From assembly GCF_913773995.1 (NCBI RefSeq), contig NZ_CAJYES010000166.1:1-35488 (forward strand): a DNA stretch of 35,488 nucleotides, read 5' to 3'. The notes under the pieces are model-generated. The model worked only from the letters and a program-made list of their open reading frames with translations. It did no database searches and was not told the origin of the DNA. A program made the position numbers and the translations under genes. Within the stretch, counting starts at the first letter, position 1, and every line of letters begins with the position of its first letter. Below are positions 1-8,409 of this stretch, piece by piece. Origin of the DNA: an uncultured Pseudacidovorax sp. (GTDB taxonomy: Bacteria; Pseudomonadota; Gammaproteobacteria; Burkholderiales; Burkholderiaceae_C).

Positions 1-998
1 CGCCCGGTGTGGATGCCGAGCGTGCCCAGCCGCTGGCCGGCCAGCACGGTCAGTTGCAGCTGCACCAGGTCGAGCCCGGTGACGGCCTCGGTCACCGTGT
101 GCTCCACCTGCAGGCGCGGGTTAGCCTCGATGAAGACCCAGGGCAGCGTGGCAGAGCTGTCGTCCACCAGGAACTCGAAGGTGCCCAGGCCCAGGTAGCC
201 CACGGCCTGCGCCATGCGCAGCGCGGCCTGCGTGAGCGCAACGCGCACCGGTTCGGACAAGGTGGGGCTGGGCGCCATCTCCACCAGCTTCTGGAAGCGG
301 CGCTGCAGCGTGCATTCGCGCTCGCCAAGGCTGGCGACCGATTCGCCGTCGCCCAGCACCTGGATCTCGATGTGGCGGGCCCGCGGCATCAAGCGCTCGA
401 CGTACACGCCCTCGACACCGAAGGCCGCGCGCGCCTCGGAAACGCAACGGGCATGGGCCTCGGCCACGTCCTCGGCGCGCAGCACGGCGCGCATGCCGCG
501 TCCGCCGCCTCCGCCGATGGCCTTGATCATCACGCCCGCGCCGTCCTTGGCCTGCTCGACGAAGAAGGCCTGGGCTTCCTGCAGTGTGACCGCGCCGGCA
601 CTGCCCGGCATGACCGGCACATCGCATTGCTGGGCCAGTGCGCGGGCGCGCGCCTTGTCGCCGAACAGCGCCAGTTGCTCCGGCGTCGGCCCGATGAAGA
701 CCAGCCCGGCCTTCGCACAGGCCTGCGCGAAGTCGGCCCGCTCGCTCAGGAAGCCATAGCCGGGATGCACCGCATCGCAGCCCTGCGTGCGGGCGATGGC
801 CAGCAGCGCGTCGACGTCGAGGTAGGCCGACGGCCCCGTGGCCGCCAGTGGCACGGCGACATCGGCCAGTTGGGCATGCAGGGCCTGTGCATCGTCCTGC
901 GCATGCACGGCCACGCTGGCGATGCCCAGGTCCTGCAGGGCGCGCACCAGACGCACGGCGATCTCGCCGCGGTTGGCGATCAGAACTTTCTTGAACAC
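1..998 (-). CDS. Biotin carboxylase domain protein, 3' end outside the window
   Basis: ATP-dependent carboxylation of biotin, the first half-reaction of acyl-CoA or pyruvate carboxylases. The frame starts at a GTG (codon 996-998) giving FKKVLIANRGEIA, the classic N-terminus, with a GAGG ribosome site about 8 nt upstream. Visible are the ATP-grasp glycine loop GGGGRGMR (about residues 160-168), an ERECTLQRRFQKL stretch, and EANPRLQVEHTVTE (about 287-301), which carries the carboxylation-site residues. 332 codons are present; a stand-alone AccC has about 450. The 'HTVTE' form is more typical of pyruvate carboxylase and long single-chain acyl-CoA carboxylases than of AccC, so biotin-carrier and transferase domains may follow outside the window. 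The gene lies 28 bp behind the CoA ligase on the same strand, suggesting that the ligase supplies an acyl-CoA to be carboxylated (inference). Confidence 0.9.
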   Translation of the reverse strand, partial: MFKKVLIANRGEIAVRLVRALQDLGIASVAVHAQDDAQALHAQLADVAVPLAATGPSAYLDVDALLAIARTQGCDAVHPGYGFLSERADFAQACAKAGLVFIGPTPEQLALFGDKARARALAQQCDVPVMPGSAGAVTLQEAQAFFVEQAKDGAGVMIKAIGGGGGRGMRAVLRAEDVAEAHARCVSEARAAFGVEGVYVERLMPRARHIEIQVLGDGESVASLGERECTLQRRFQKLVEMAPSPTLSEPVRVALTQAALRMAQAVGYLGLGTFEFLVDDSSATLPWVFIEANPRLQVEHTVTEAVTGLDLVQLQLTVLAGQRLGTLGIHTG

Positions 999-1026
999 GG
1001 GGAGGACCTCGGAAGGGGTGAGTGAC

Positions 1027-2673
1027 TCAGTCGATGTCTTTCAGCAGGCGCCGCAGCACCTTGCCTGCGCCGGTGGCCGGCAGCGCATCGATGAAGCGCA
1101 CCTGCCGCGGCACCTTGTAGGGCGCCATGTTGTCGCGCGCCCAGGCGGCGATGGCCTCGGGCGTGGCCTCGGCGCCGGGCTTGCGCACGATGAAGGCCTT
1201 GACCACTTCGCCCTTCTCCGCATCGGGCTGGGAGATGACCGCGGCCTGGGCCACGGCCGGATGCTTGATGAGGATGGTCTCGACCTCCTCAGGGAACACG
1301 CTGTAGCCCGAGACCTTGATCATCTCCTTGAAGCGGCCGATGAAGCAGAGGTAGCCGTCGGCGTCGAGCTTGCCCATGTCGCCGGTGTGCACCCAGCCGT
1401 TGCGCAGCGTGGCGGCGGTGGCCTCGGGCTTGTTCCAGTAGCCCTTGAAGGTGCCTTCACTGGCCAGCACGATCTCGCCCACCTCGCCGGCGGGCAGGTC
1501 ACGCCCCGTCTCGGGGTCGAGGATGCGGATGGTCACGCCCGGCGCCGGAACGCCCTGCGTGCCCCAGCGCGGCGCATGGCGCGGCGTGTAGGTGTCGCAG
1601 GTGTGGGTCTCCGACAGGCCGTAGGCCGCCTCGTGTGAAGTGCAATTGGGCGCGAAGCCCTGCCACTGCCTGGCCAGCGGCTCGGTGAAGGCGATGCCGA
1701 AGCTGGTGACCGGGTTGACCTTGAGGCTGGACAGGTCGAACTCGCGCGCGTCCGGCAGCTGCATGCAGGCCACGTTCATGGGCGCGATGCTGTACCACCA
1801 GCTGACCTTGTGGCGGTCGATGGCCTGCAGCACCGCATGCGGGTCGAAACGGTGCAGCAGCACCTGCGTGGCGCCCACCAGCACCGGCACGTTCACGGCC
1901 ATCAGCATGCCGGCGATGTGATACATCGGTGCCACCGACAGCAGCACGTCGTCGGCCTGCACGCCGTTGCAGTCGGCCGCGATCCGCGTCTTGAAGAGGG
2001 CGTTGCCGTAGCTCAGCATCGCGCCCTTGGGCAGGCCGGTGGTGCCCGAGGTGTAGGTCATGAGGGCCACATCGTCCAGCGACAGCACGACCGGCTCGGG
2101 CCTGGCGTCGCCCGTGCTGGCCTCGCGGAAGTCCTCGCAGCCGGTCGGCACGGTGCGCGGCTCCTTCATCGCGGCCTGCAGTTCGGCGGGCAGATCCAGC
2201 ACCGGTTCGGCCGGCAGCAGATCGGCGTAGTGCACCACGAACACATGGGCCAGGTGCGCGGCCTCGGCCTGCACCTGTTGCACCACGGGCAGCAGCGGCG
2301 CGGCGGCGACGATGACGCGCGCCTTGAGATCGCCCACCTGGTAGGCCAGCTCATGCGCCTTGTTCAGCGGGCCACTGGGGCAGACGATGGCGCCGATCTT
2401 CTGGATGCCGTAATGGGCCACCAGGTACTGCGGGCAGTTGTTGAGGAAGAGCACCACCGGCTCGCCCTTGGCCACGCCCAGCGCCTGCAGCCGGGCGGCG
2501 AAGGCGTCGCTGGCGCGGTCGAGCTCGGCATAGCTCATGCGGTGGCCGTACCAGAAGCAGGCGGCATGGTCGCCGCGCTCGCGCGCATGGGTGCGCAGGT
2601 ACTCGTGCAGGGGCAGGCGGGGGCGCTCAGGAAGCGCATCACCAGCGGTGTGGGGGCGGGTGTCGAGGCTCAT
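1027..2673 (-). CDS. AMP-dependent acyl-CoA synthetase (ANL superfamily)
   Basis: Activates a carboxylic acid to acyl-CoA through an acyl-adenylate; cytoplasmic. 548 aa, full length for the family. Seen: P-loop YTSGTTGLPKG (207-217), YGLSET (351-356), HTGD (429-432), hinge GRFKEMIKVSGY (446-457), and the C-terminal catalytic lysine in TGAGKVLRR (K538). The start is supported by GGAG 6 nt before the ATG. It leads a minus-strand operon with the biotin carboxylase and diverges from a TetR gene with a palindrome between them. The substrate cannot be read from the sequence; it resembles medium/long-chain or branched acyl-CoA ligases more than acetyl-CoA synthetase. Confidence 0.93.
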   Translation of the reverse strand: MSLDTRPHTAGDALPERPRLPLHEYLRTHARERGDHAACFWYGHRMSYAELDRASDAFAARLQALGVAKGEPVVLFLNNCPQYLVAHYGIQKIGAIVCPSGPLNKAHELAYQVGDLKARVIVAAAPLLPVVQQVQAEAAHLAHVFVVHYADLLPAEPVLDLPAELQAAMKEPRTVPTGCEDFREASTGDARPEPVVLSLDDVALMTYTSGTTGLPKGAMLSYGNALFKTRIAADCNGVQADDVLLSVAPMYHIAGMLMAVNVPVLVGATQVLLHRFDPHAVLQAIDRHKVSWWYSIAPMNVACMQLPDAREFDLSSLKVNPVTSFGIAFTEPLARQWQGFAPNCTSHEAAYGLSETHTCDTYTPRHAPRWGTQGVPAPGVTIRILDPETGRDLPAGEVGEIVLASEGTFKGYWNKPEATAATLRNGWVHTGDMGKLDADGYLCFIGRFKEMIKVSGYSVFPEEVETILIKHPAVAQAAVISQPDAEKGEVVKAFIVRKPGAEATPEAIAAWARDNMAPYKVPRQVRFIDALPATGAGKVLRRLLKDID

Positions 2674-2765
2674 GGGTGTCTCCGTGGCGTCTGCCGATCA
2701 GGGTTAGCGATAGCGCGCCGAACCCCGTCGACCCTTGTCATGCATTGCATGGTGCACGAACAATC

Positions 2766-2779
2766 CTACCGATGGGTAG
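2766..2779. promoter_or_regulatory. Operator-like inverted repeat at the TetR start
   Basis: CTACC-GATG-GGTAG, 5-bp arms with a 4-bp spacer, includes the ATG (2772) chosen for the TetR gene and lies about 95 bp upstream of the divergent CoA-ligase start. TetR proteins linked to acyl-CoA genes often bind short palindromes of this TACC..GGTA type. Its role as the binding site is inferred. Confidence 0.4.
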
Positions 2780-3482
2780 AACATCGGAGACACAGCACAA
2801 ACCCAAAGCCATCGCGCCTGGTGGTCTGGCAAATCAGGCGCCTGTGGACGGGCCTGCACGCACCCACGGCAATGGCCGCCAGCGCTCGGCCACCGCCGGC
2901 ACGGACGTGCAGCGCGAGCGCATCCTGCAGGCCGCCACGCAGCTCTTCGCAGCCCAGGGCTATGCCAGCACCACGCTGGCCCAGGTGGCGCAGGCACTGC
3001 AGGTGACCAAGCCCTTCATCTACTACTACTTCCGCGACAAGCAGGAGCTGTTCGAAGTGCTGTCGTGGCCGCCCACGGTCGACTGCTTCACGGCGCTGGA
3101 CTTTGCCGACGACGACCCCAGCCCCGCCGCACAGAAGGTGGTGGAAGGCCTGCACCGGTTGATCCGCGCCACCGTCATGCACTACCCGGCGGCCTTCTTT
3201 CCCTACCGCGAGCCCCAGGTCTACCGGCCCGAATACAACGCCGCGATGAAGAAGCTGGCCCACCATTTCTACGACAAGCTCACGCCGCTTCTGGAGCAGG
3301 GCCGGCGCGACGGCGACCTCGACTTCAATGAGACCCGCATCACCGCCCTGGCGGCCTGCAGCCTGCCGGGCTTCCTCTACAGCTGGTACCAGCCCGGCGG
3401 CCGGCTGGGGCCCGAGCAGATCGTGGACGAGCTCACGCAGCTGGCCACGCGCGTGATCGGCCTGCGCATTCCTGCAGCCTGA
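2772..3482 (+). CDS. TetR/AcrR family transcriptional regulator
   Basis: DNA-binding repressor, 236 aa from the ATG at 2772. The helix-turn-helix lies at about residues 48-94 (ILQAATQLFAAQGY, then TTLAQVAQALQVTKPFIYYYF); the rest is an alpha-helical ligand domain. The first 45 residues form a polar, probably disordered tail. An earlier GTG at 2676 is in frame but sits against the ligase start and gives an unrelated extension, so I prefer 2772, although no ribosome site is visible there. Divergent from the ligase/carboxylase operon, it likely controls that operon and perhaps the downstream binding-protein gene, with an acyl-CoA as probable ligand (inference). Confidence 0.87.
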   Translation: MGRTSETQHKPKAIAPGGLANQAPVDGPARTHGNGRQRSATAGTDVQRERILQAATQLFAAQGYASTTLAQVAQALQVTKPFIYYYFRDKQELFEVLSWPPTVDCFTALDFADDDPSPAAQKVVEGLHRLIRATVMHYPAAFFPYREPQVYRPEYNAAMKKLAHHFYDKLTPLLEQGRRDGDLDFNETRITALAACSLPGFLYSWYQPGGRLGPEQIVDELTQLATRVIGLRIPAA

Positions 3483-3517
3483 CCCTTCATTCCAACGACA
3501 ACGAACGGAGACACACC

Positions 3518-4780
3518 ATGACATTCCGCGCCCGGCTTGCGCCCCTGGCCGCTGCCCTTCTTGTTGCCGCCGGGACTGCCTCGGCGCAGGACGACAAGGT
3601 CTACAAGATCGCCTACATCGACCCGCTCTCGGGCCCCTTCGCCAACGTGGGCGAGCTGATGCTGGCCCATGTGCAGTACGCCGTGGACGACATCAATGCC
3701 AAGGGCGGCGTGCTCAAGGGCCAGGCCAAACTGCAGCTGCTGCAGTTCGACAGCAAGCTCTCCGCCCAGGAAAGCCAGAGCGCCCTGCAGGCCGCCATCG
3801 ACCAGGGCGCGCGCGCCATCGTCACCGGCGGCTCGGGCTCCTCGGTGGTGACGGCGCTGGTGCAGGCGGTCAACCGCTGGAACCAGCGCAACCCGGGCAA
3901 GGAGATCCTGGTCCTCAACCATTCCTCCATCGACCCCGAACTCACCGGCAAGGCCTGCAGCTTCTGGCACTTCCAGACCGAGGCCAACACGGCGATGAAG
4001 ATGAAGGCCCTGGCCAACTTCATCAAGAAGACGCCGGACGTGAAGAAGGTCTACCTGCTCAACCAGGACTATGCCCACGGCAAGCAGTGGGCCAGCTATG
4101 GCAAGCAGCTGGTGGGTCTGGCGCGGCCTGACGTGCAGTTCGTCGGCGAGGCGCTGCATCCCATCGGCCGGGTCAAGGACTTCGCCCCCTACGTGGCCAA
4201 CATCAAGGCCTCGGGCGCCGACTCGGTCATTACCGGCAACTGGGGCCAGGACATGACGCTGCTGCTCAAGGCCGCGGGCGATGCGGGCTACAACCTGCGC
4301 TACTTCAACCACAGCGCCGGCTCGGTGCCGGGTACCGTGCTGGCCGTGTCTCAGGCCAAGCTGGGGCAGCTGACCTGGGTGGCCGAATGGCACCCGGGGC
4401 AGGCCGACAGCCCGCGCGTGGATGCGCTGGCCAAGGCCTACAAGACCAAGATGGGCAAGGACTTCCTGGCGCCGCGCATCGACATGACGCCGCGCCTGCT
4501 GGCCGCCGCCATCGACAAGGCCGGCAGCACCGAGACGGTGGCGGTCGCCCGTGCCATGGAGGACCTCAGCTTCGACTCGGTGGTGGGCCCGGTGCGCATG
4601 CGCGGCGAAGACCACCAGCTGCTGCTGCCGCAGGTGGTCAACACCATCGCTCCGGTGGATGGCAAGACGGTCAAGACCGGCTGGGAAGGGACCAACTACG
4701 GCTTCCGCACCGAGGCGGTCTACGGCGGCAACGAACTCGCCCAGGGCACCGACTGCAAGATGGTGCGGCCGGGCGGCTGA
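3518..4780 (+). CDS. ABC transporter periplasmic binding protein, branched-chain amino acid (LivK/Peripla_BP_6) type
   Basis: Captures a solute in the periplasm for an ABC importer. 420 aa with a Sec signal peptide (basic RAR, hydrophobic core, ASA cleavage before Q24), then the type I fold: YKIAYIDPLSGPFANVGE, DINAKGGVLKG, VTGGSGSSVV and an NHSS segment. GGAG precedes the ATG. It lies 35 bp behind the TetR gene and may be co-transcribed. No permease or ATPase of the HAAT class is adjacent, so it must use components encoded elsewhere. Ligands of this family include branched-chain amino acids, urea, amides and aromatic or aliphatic acids. Given the CoA ligase next door, a carboxylic acid substrate is plausible but unproven. 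Confidence 0.9.
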   Translation: MTFRARLAPLAAALLVAAGTASAQDDKVYKIAYIDPLSGPFANVGELMLAHVQYAVDDINAKGGVLKGQAKLQLLQFDSKLSAQESQSALQAAIDQGARAIVTGGSGSSVVTALVQAVNRWNQRNPGKEILVLNHSSIDPELTGKACSFWHFQTEANTAMKMKALANFIKKTPDVKKVYLLNQDYAHGKQWASYGKQLVGLARPDVQFVGEALHPIGRVKDFAPYVANIKASGADSVITGNWGQDMTLLLKAAGDAGYNLRYFNHSAGSVPGTVLAVSQAKLGQLTWVAEWHPGQADSPRVDALAKAYKTKMGKDFLAPRIDMTPRLLAAAIDKAGSTETVAVARAMEDLSFDSVVGPVRMRGEDHQLLLPQVVNTIAPVDGKTVKTGWEGTNYGFRTEAVYGGNELAQGTDCKMVRPGG

Positions 4781-4864
4781 GCCCGGCGGGCCCCTGCGGC
4801 CTGCGCTGCCGTTGTCGGCATTGGCTGGCATGAGGTGTTCACCGTCCATGCCTAGACTGGGCCG

Positions 4865-5812
4865 ATGCAAGCCACCTTCGACCCCAGCGCCAGCCCTGCA
4901 GCCACCACCGTGGCCCTGATCGGCGCACCCACCGACGTGGGTGCCAGCGTGCGCGGCTGCGGCATGGGACCGGATGCGCTGCGCGTCGCGGGCCTGGCCG
5001 AGTGCGTGGCCCGCATGGGCCTGACGGTGGTCGACCGGGGCAACCTGGCCGGCCCGGCCACGCCCTGGCGCGCGCCAGAAGGCGGGCTGCGCCATCTCAA
5101 GGAGGCGGTGGCGTGGAACCGCAGCGTGTACGACGCGGTCGATGCGGCGCTGGGCGCGGGCCATCTGCCGCTGCTGATGGGGGGCGACCACTGCCTGGCC
5201 GTCGGCTCCATCAGCGCCGTCGCCTGGCATGCGCGCCGCCGCGGCAAGACGCTGCGGGTGCTCTGGCTCGACGCCCACACCGACGTCAACACCGAGGCCA
5301 CCTCGCCCAGCGGCAACCTGCACGGCATGCCGGTCGCCTGCCTGCTGGGCCATGGGCCGTCCGCCCTCACCGGCTGGAGCGGCTTGCCGAGCGCATTGCA
5401 GGCCGATGCCCTGCGCTTCATCGGCATCCGCAGCGTGGATGCGCCCGAGCGCGACGCCATCCGCGCCCTGGGCCTGACGGTCTTCGACATGCGCCACATC
5501 GACGAACACGGCATGCGCACCACCATGACCGAGGCCCTGCACGGCGTGGACGAGGACACCCATCTGCATGTGAGCTTCGACATCGACTGCCTGGACCCGG
5601 ATGTTGCCCCGGGCGTGGGCACCGGCGTGCGTGGCGGACCCGGCTACCGGGAGATGCAGCTGTGCATGGAGATGATTGCGGACACCGGCCGTCTGGGTTC
5701 GATGGATGTGGTGGAACTCAACCCGGCGCTGGACGTGCGCAACCGCAGTGCAGAGGTTGCGGTGGAGCTCATCGAGAGCCTGCTGGGAAAGTCCACGCTG
5801 GCACGCCCCTGA
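4865..5812 (+). CDS. rocF: Arginase / ureohydrolase family
   Basis: Hydrolyses arginine to ornithine and urea with a binuclear manganese centre. 315 aa, normal length. All metal-binding motifs are present: GGDH (106-109), DAHTDVN (136-142), SGNLHGMP (149-156, the guanidinium/arginine side), and FDIDCLDPD (238-246). The NLHGMP segment favours arginase over agmatinase or formiminoglutamase. No Shine-Dalgarno is visible; a TAGACT hexamer ends 6 nt before the ATG, a spacing that fits a leaderless message. It is apparently monocistronic, between the binding protein and a receiver-domain gene. No other arginine catabolic gene is in the window. Confidence 0.9.
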   Translation: MQATFDPSASPAATTVALIGAPTDVGASVRGCGMGPDALRVAGLAECVARMGLTVVDRGNLAGPATPWRAPEGGLRHLKEAVAWNRSVYDAVDAALGAGHLPLLMGGDHCLAVGSISAVAWHARRRGKTLRVLWLDAHTDVNTEATSPSGNLHGMPVACLLGHGPSALTGWSGLPSALQADALRFIGIRSVDAPERDAIRALGLTVFDMRHIDEHGMRTTMTEALHGVDEDTHLHVSFDIDCLDPDVAPGVGTGVRGGPGYREMQLCMEMIADTGRLGSMDVVELNPALDVRNRSAEVAVELIESLLGKSTLARP

Positions 5813-5935
5813 GCGGCTGTATCGCATGCGCTGCCAAAGGGGATTGCTCCTACACGGTTCGTCGGCCACCGGGGCGACAGTGAATGTCGCGGGTGCCTCA
5901 TAGTCCGATCACCCCTGCTGCGCCCGCCCTCACCC

Positions 5936-6337
5936 ATGCCCGAATCCGCCCCTCCCATCGGTTCTGCCTTGCGCGTGCTGGTTGTCGAAGACGATCCCGA
6001 CGTGCTGCAGACCACGCTGGAGATGCTGAAGCTGCTGGGCCACTGGGCGACGGGTGTGGGCAGCGCAGAAACGGCGCGCGACCGCTATCTGGATGGCGCC
6101 TTCGATGTGGTGATGATCGACGTGGGGCTGCCGGCGCTGTCGGGGCTGGACTTGGCCGAGGCGCTGGGCGTGCGCGATCCGGTGCGAATCATCTTTGCCA
6201 CGGGCCGGCCGCCTCCGCGCGATCTGCCGGCCAACACGCAATGGCTGCGCAAGCCCTTCGGCATCGACGCGCTAGCCGATGCGCTGGCCACACCGTCTAG
6301 CGGGGGGATGGCGTCGGCTTCGCCGCCCCCTCGGTGA
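5936..6337 (+). CDS. Single-domain response regulator (receiver domain only)
   Basis: 133 aa, CheY-like receiver with no output domain. Acidic pair E19/D20 in VVEDDPDV, phospho-acceptor D62 in MIDVGLPALSG, switch threonine T89 in FATG, and K106 in LRKPF are all present, so it should be phosphorylatable. No histidine kinase is adjacent. The last 41 bp overlap the 3' end of the convergent lipoprotein gene; the Ser/Pro-rich tail after residue 120 falls in the overlap and is dispensable to the fold. It probably acts by protein-protein contact in a phosphorelay; the partner is unknown. Confidence 0.8.
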   Translation: MPESAPPIGSALRVLVVEDDPDVLQTTLEMLKLLGHWATGVGSAETARDRYLDGAFDVVMIDVGLPALSGLDLAEALGVRDPVRIIFATGRPPPRDLPANTQWLRKPFGIDALADALATPSSGGMASASPPPR

Positions 6338-6920
6338 CAGGTGTGGCCACCGCCGGTTCGGTGCGGGCTAGGTAGCGCTCCAGCAGCGCATAGAAGCCTT
6401 CGTAGAAGCGGTCGTCGGTGAGCGTCTGGCTGGCCACCTTGACCATCGCGTCGTCGCTGGAGGTGAAGGGCAGCGACAGCGAGCCGAAGGCCCCCACGCC
6501 CACGCTGGCCGAGTTGTTCACCTTCTTGAGGCCGTAGCGGTCCTGCACCGCGGTGGCGAAGGCGATGGCGGCAGGCTGGCCGTTGTCGCCCTGCTCCTGG
6601 GCGCAGACCACGCGGAACTCGACCTCCACATGCACCTCGCCCTCGGGCTGGAAGCTCTTGCGCCCCGTGACCTGCTCGGCTGCCGCCGCGGTGATCATGT
6701 AGCCCTGGCTCAACAGCGCCCGCCGGGCCGCCTCACAGGTCTGCACCACCGTGGCGTCGTAGATGCGAGTATGGGTGTTGGTCGCCTCGAAGTCTTCGGT
6801 CGTCAGGTCCTTGGCACCTTTGCGCTTCGGCGCGCTGCCGCAACCGGCCAGCGCGGCTGCCAGCACCACCATCCCCACGGCGCTCCAGCCGCGCCCCGCC
6901 ATTGTTCGCATCGTCGTCAT
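6297..6920 (-). CDS. DUF2242-type outer-envelope lipoprotein
   Basis: 207 aa. The signal peptide ends in lipobox LAGC (C27), predicting a lipidated protein. The body (FEATNTHTRIYDAT, ARRALLSQGYMITAA, VTGRKSFQPEGE, VNNSASVGVGAFGSLSLPF, FYEGFYALLERYL) matches my memory of the betaproteobacterial DUF2242 family; function unknown. The frame is open far upstream, but that part is a shadow of the glutamate dehydrogenase; the ATG at 6920 gives a clean signal peptide. It lies 68 bp behind gdhA on the same strand and overlaps the convergent response-regulator gene by 41 bp. Confidence 0.82.
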   Translation of the reverse strand: MTTMRTMAGRGWSAVGMVVLAAALAGCGSAPKRKGAKDLTTEDFEATNTHTRIYDATVVQTCEAARRALLSQGYMITAAAAEQVTGRKSFQPEGEVHVEVEFRVVCAQEQGDNGQPAAIAFATAVQDRYGLKKVNNSASVGVGAFGSLSLPFTSSDDAMVKVASQTLTDDRFYEGFYALLERYLARTEPAVATPVTEGAAKPTPSPR

Positions 6921-6988
6921 CCCGCAAGTGTCGCCCGGCCGGCGGCTGGGGCGTGGCTTGGACAGTCCGGCGGAAAGACGGTTCCCCG

Positions 6989-8269
6989 TCAGGGATACAG
7001 CCCACGTTCCTGGCGGGCGGCAAGAATGCGCTCGCACGCCACTGCGAAGGTGGCAGTGCGCAGTGCGATGTGGTGCTCGTCGGCCTTGTTCCAGATGTGC
7101 TCCAGCGCGCCGACCATGATGCGGTCCAGCCGCTGGTTGATCTCGTCCTCGGTCCAGAAGAAGCTGGAGAAATCCTGTACCCATTCGAAGTACGAGACGG
7201 TCACACCGCCGGCATTGCAGATCACGTCGGGCACCACCAGCACGCCGCGCTCGGCCAAGATGTCGTCCGCCTGCGGCACCGTCGGGCCGTTGGCGCCTTC
7301 GAGCACCAGGCGGGCCGTGATGCGACGGGCGCGCTCGGCGCTGATCTGGCCTTCCAGGGCGGCCGGGATCAGGATGTCGGTGGGCACGTCCCAGAAGGCC
7401 TCGTTGTCCACCTGATCGCCGGCACCGAAACCGACGATGCCGCCGGTGCGGCGCGAATGGGCCATCAGCGCCGGCATGTCGAAGCCGCCTTCGTTCACCA
7501 GGGTGCCGGTGTGGTCCTGCACCGCCACCACCTTGGCGCCCGCCTCGGCAAACAGTTCGGCCGCCACCGAGCCCACGTTGCCGAAGCCCTGCACGGCCAC
7601 GCGCGCGCCCTGCAGCGGCAGGCCCAATCGGCGCGCCGCTTCGCGGCCGGTCACGTACACGCCGCGGCCGGTGGCCTTGACCCGGCCCAGCGAGCCGCCC
7701 AGGTGGATCGGCTTGCCGGTGACCACGCCCGTGGCGGTCGAGCCGGTGTTCATCGAGTAGGTGTCCATCATCCAGGCCATGATCTGGCCATTGGTGTTGA
7801 CGTCCGGCGCCGGAATGTCCGAATGCGGGCCGATGATGAGGCCGATCTCGCTGGTGTAGCGCCGGGTCATCTTCTCCAGCTCGTTCTGCGACAGCTTCTT
7901 GGGGTCGACGCGGATGCCGCCCTTGGCGCCGCCGTAGGGCAGGTTGACGGCCGCGCACTTGACGGTCATCCAGGCCGACAGGGCCATCACCTCTTCCAGC
8001 GTGACGTCGGGGTGGAAGCGAACCCCGCCCTTGCCCGGGCCGCGCGACAGGTTGTGCTGCACGCGGAAGCCCTCGAAGTGGGCGATGGTGCCGTCATCCA
8101 TCTCGATCGGCACGTCCACGATCAGCGCGCGCTTGGGGCGCTTGAGGGTCTCGGCCCAGCGGCCCAGGTGGCCGAGATAGGGCACCACGCGGTCGACCTG
8201 CGACAGGTAGGTGCCCCAGGGGCTGGTGGAGGACGGGTGGACGTACGAGAGTTCGCTGGACTGCTGCAT
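6989..8269 (-). CDS. gdhA: Glutamate dehydrogenase (Glu/Leu/Phe/Val dehydrogenase family)
   Basis: Oxidative deamination of glutamate to 2-oxoglutarate and ammonia, or the reverse; cytoplasmic hexamer in the family. 426 aa, as usual for the short hexameric class. Seen: [11 protein letters not shown] (77-87), catalytic lysine in PYGGAKGG (K116), catalytic aspartate in IPAPDVNT (D156), and nucleotide-binding GFGNVG (228-233). Length and sequence resemble the NAD-type catabolic enzymes of Burkholderiales. It stands between yggS and the lipoprotein gene on the minus strand, with 140 bp of its own upstream region. Confidence 0.94.
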   Translation of the reverse strand: MQQSSELSYVHPSSTSPWGTYLSQVDRVVPYLGHLGRWAETLKRPKRALIVDVPIEMDDGTIAHFEGFRVQHNLSRGPGKGGVRFHPDVTLEEVMALSAWMTVKCAAVNLPYGGAKGGIRVDPKKLSQNELEKMTRRYTSEIGLIIGPHSDIPAPDVNTNGQIMAWMMDTYSMNTGSTATGVVTGKPIHLGGSLGRVKATGRGVYVTGREAARRLGLPLQGARVAVQGFGNVGSVAAELFAEAGAKVVAVQDHTGTLVNEGGFDMPALMAHSRRTGGIVGFGAGDQVDNEAFWDVPTDILIPAALEGQISAERARRITARLVLEGANGPTVPQADDILAERGVLVVPDVICNAGGVTVSYFEWVQDFSSFFWTEDEINQRLDRIMVGALEHIWNKADEHHIALRTATFAVACERILAARQERGLYP

Positions 8270-8409
8270 GGTGAGGAGGCCTCGGTGGTGCGGATGGCCG
8301 CGACGATAGGCCGGCCGACCGCGCCGCGCCAGTGGCCATGCAGCCGGCGGCGGACCTTATGCGCGAGCGGCAAGGCGCCGCCGCGCCGAGCCGCCCGGCA
8401 GTCCCCCTG

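Noticed and set aside
3377..5869. 830-codon open frame on the minus strand
   Set aside because: It is antisense to the TetR, LivK-like and arginase genes; composition is the His/Gly/Gln-rich type of GC-rich shadow frames, with no domain recognised.
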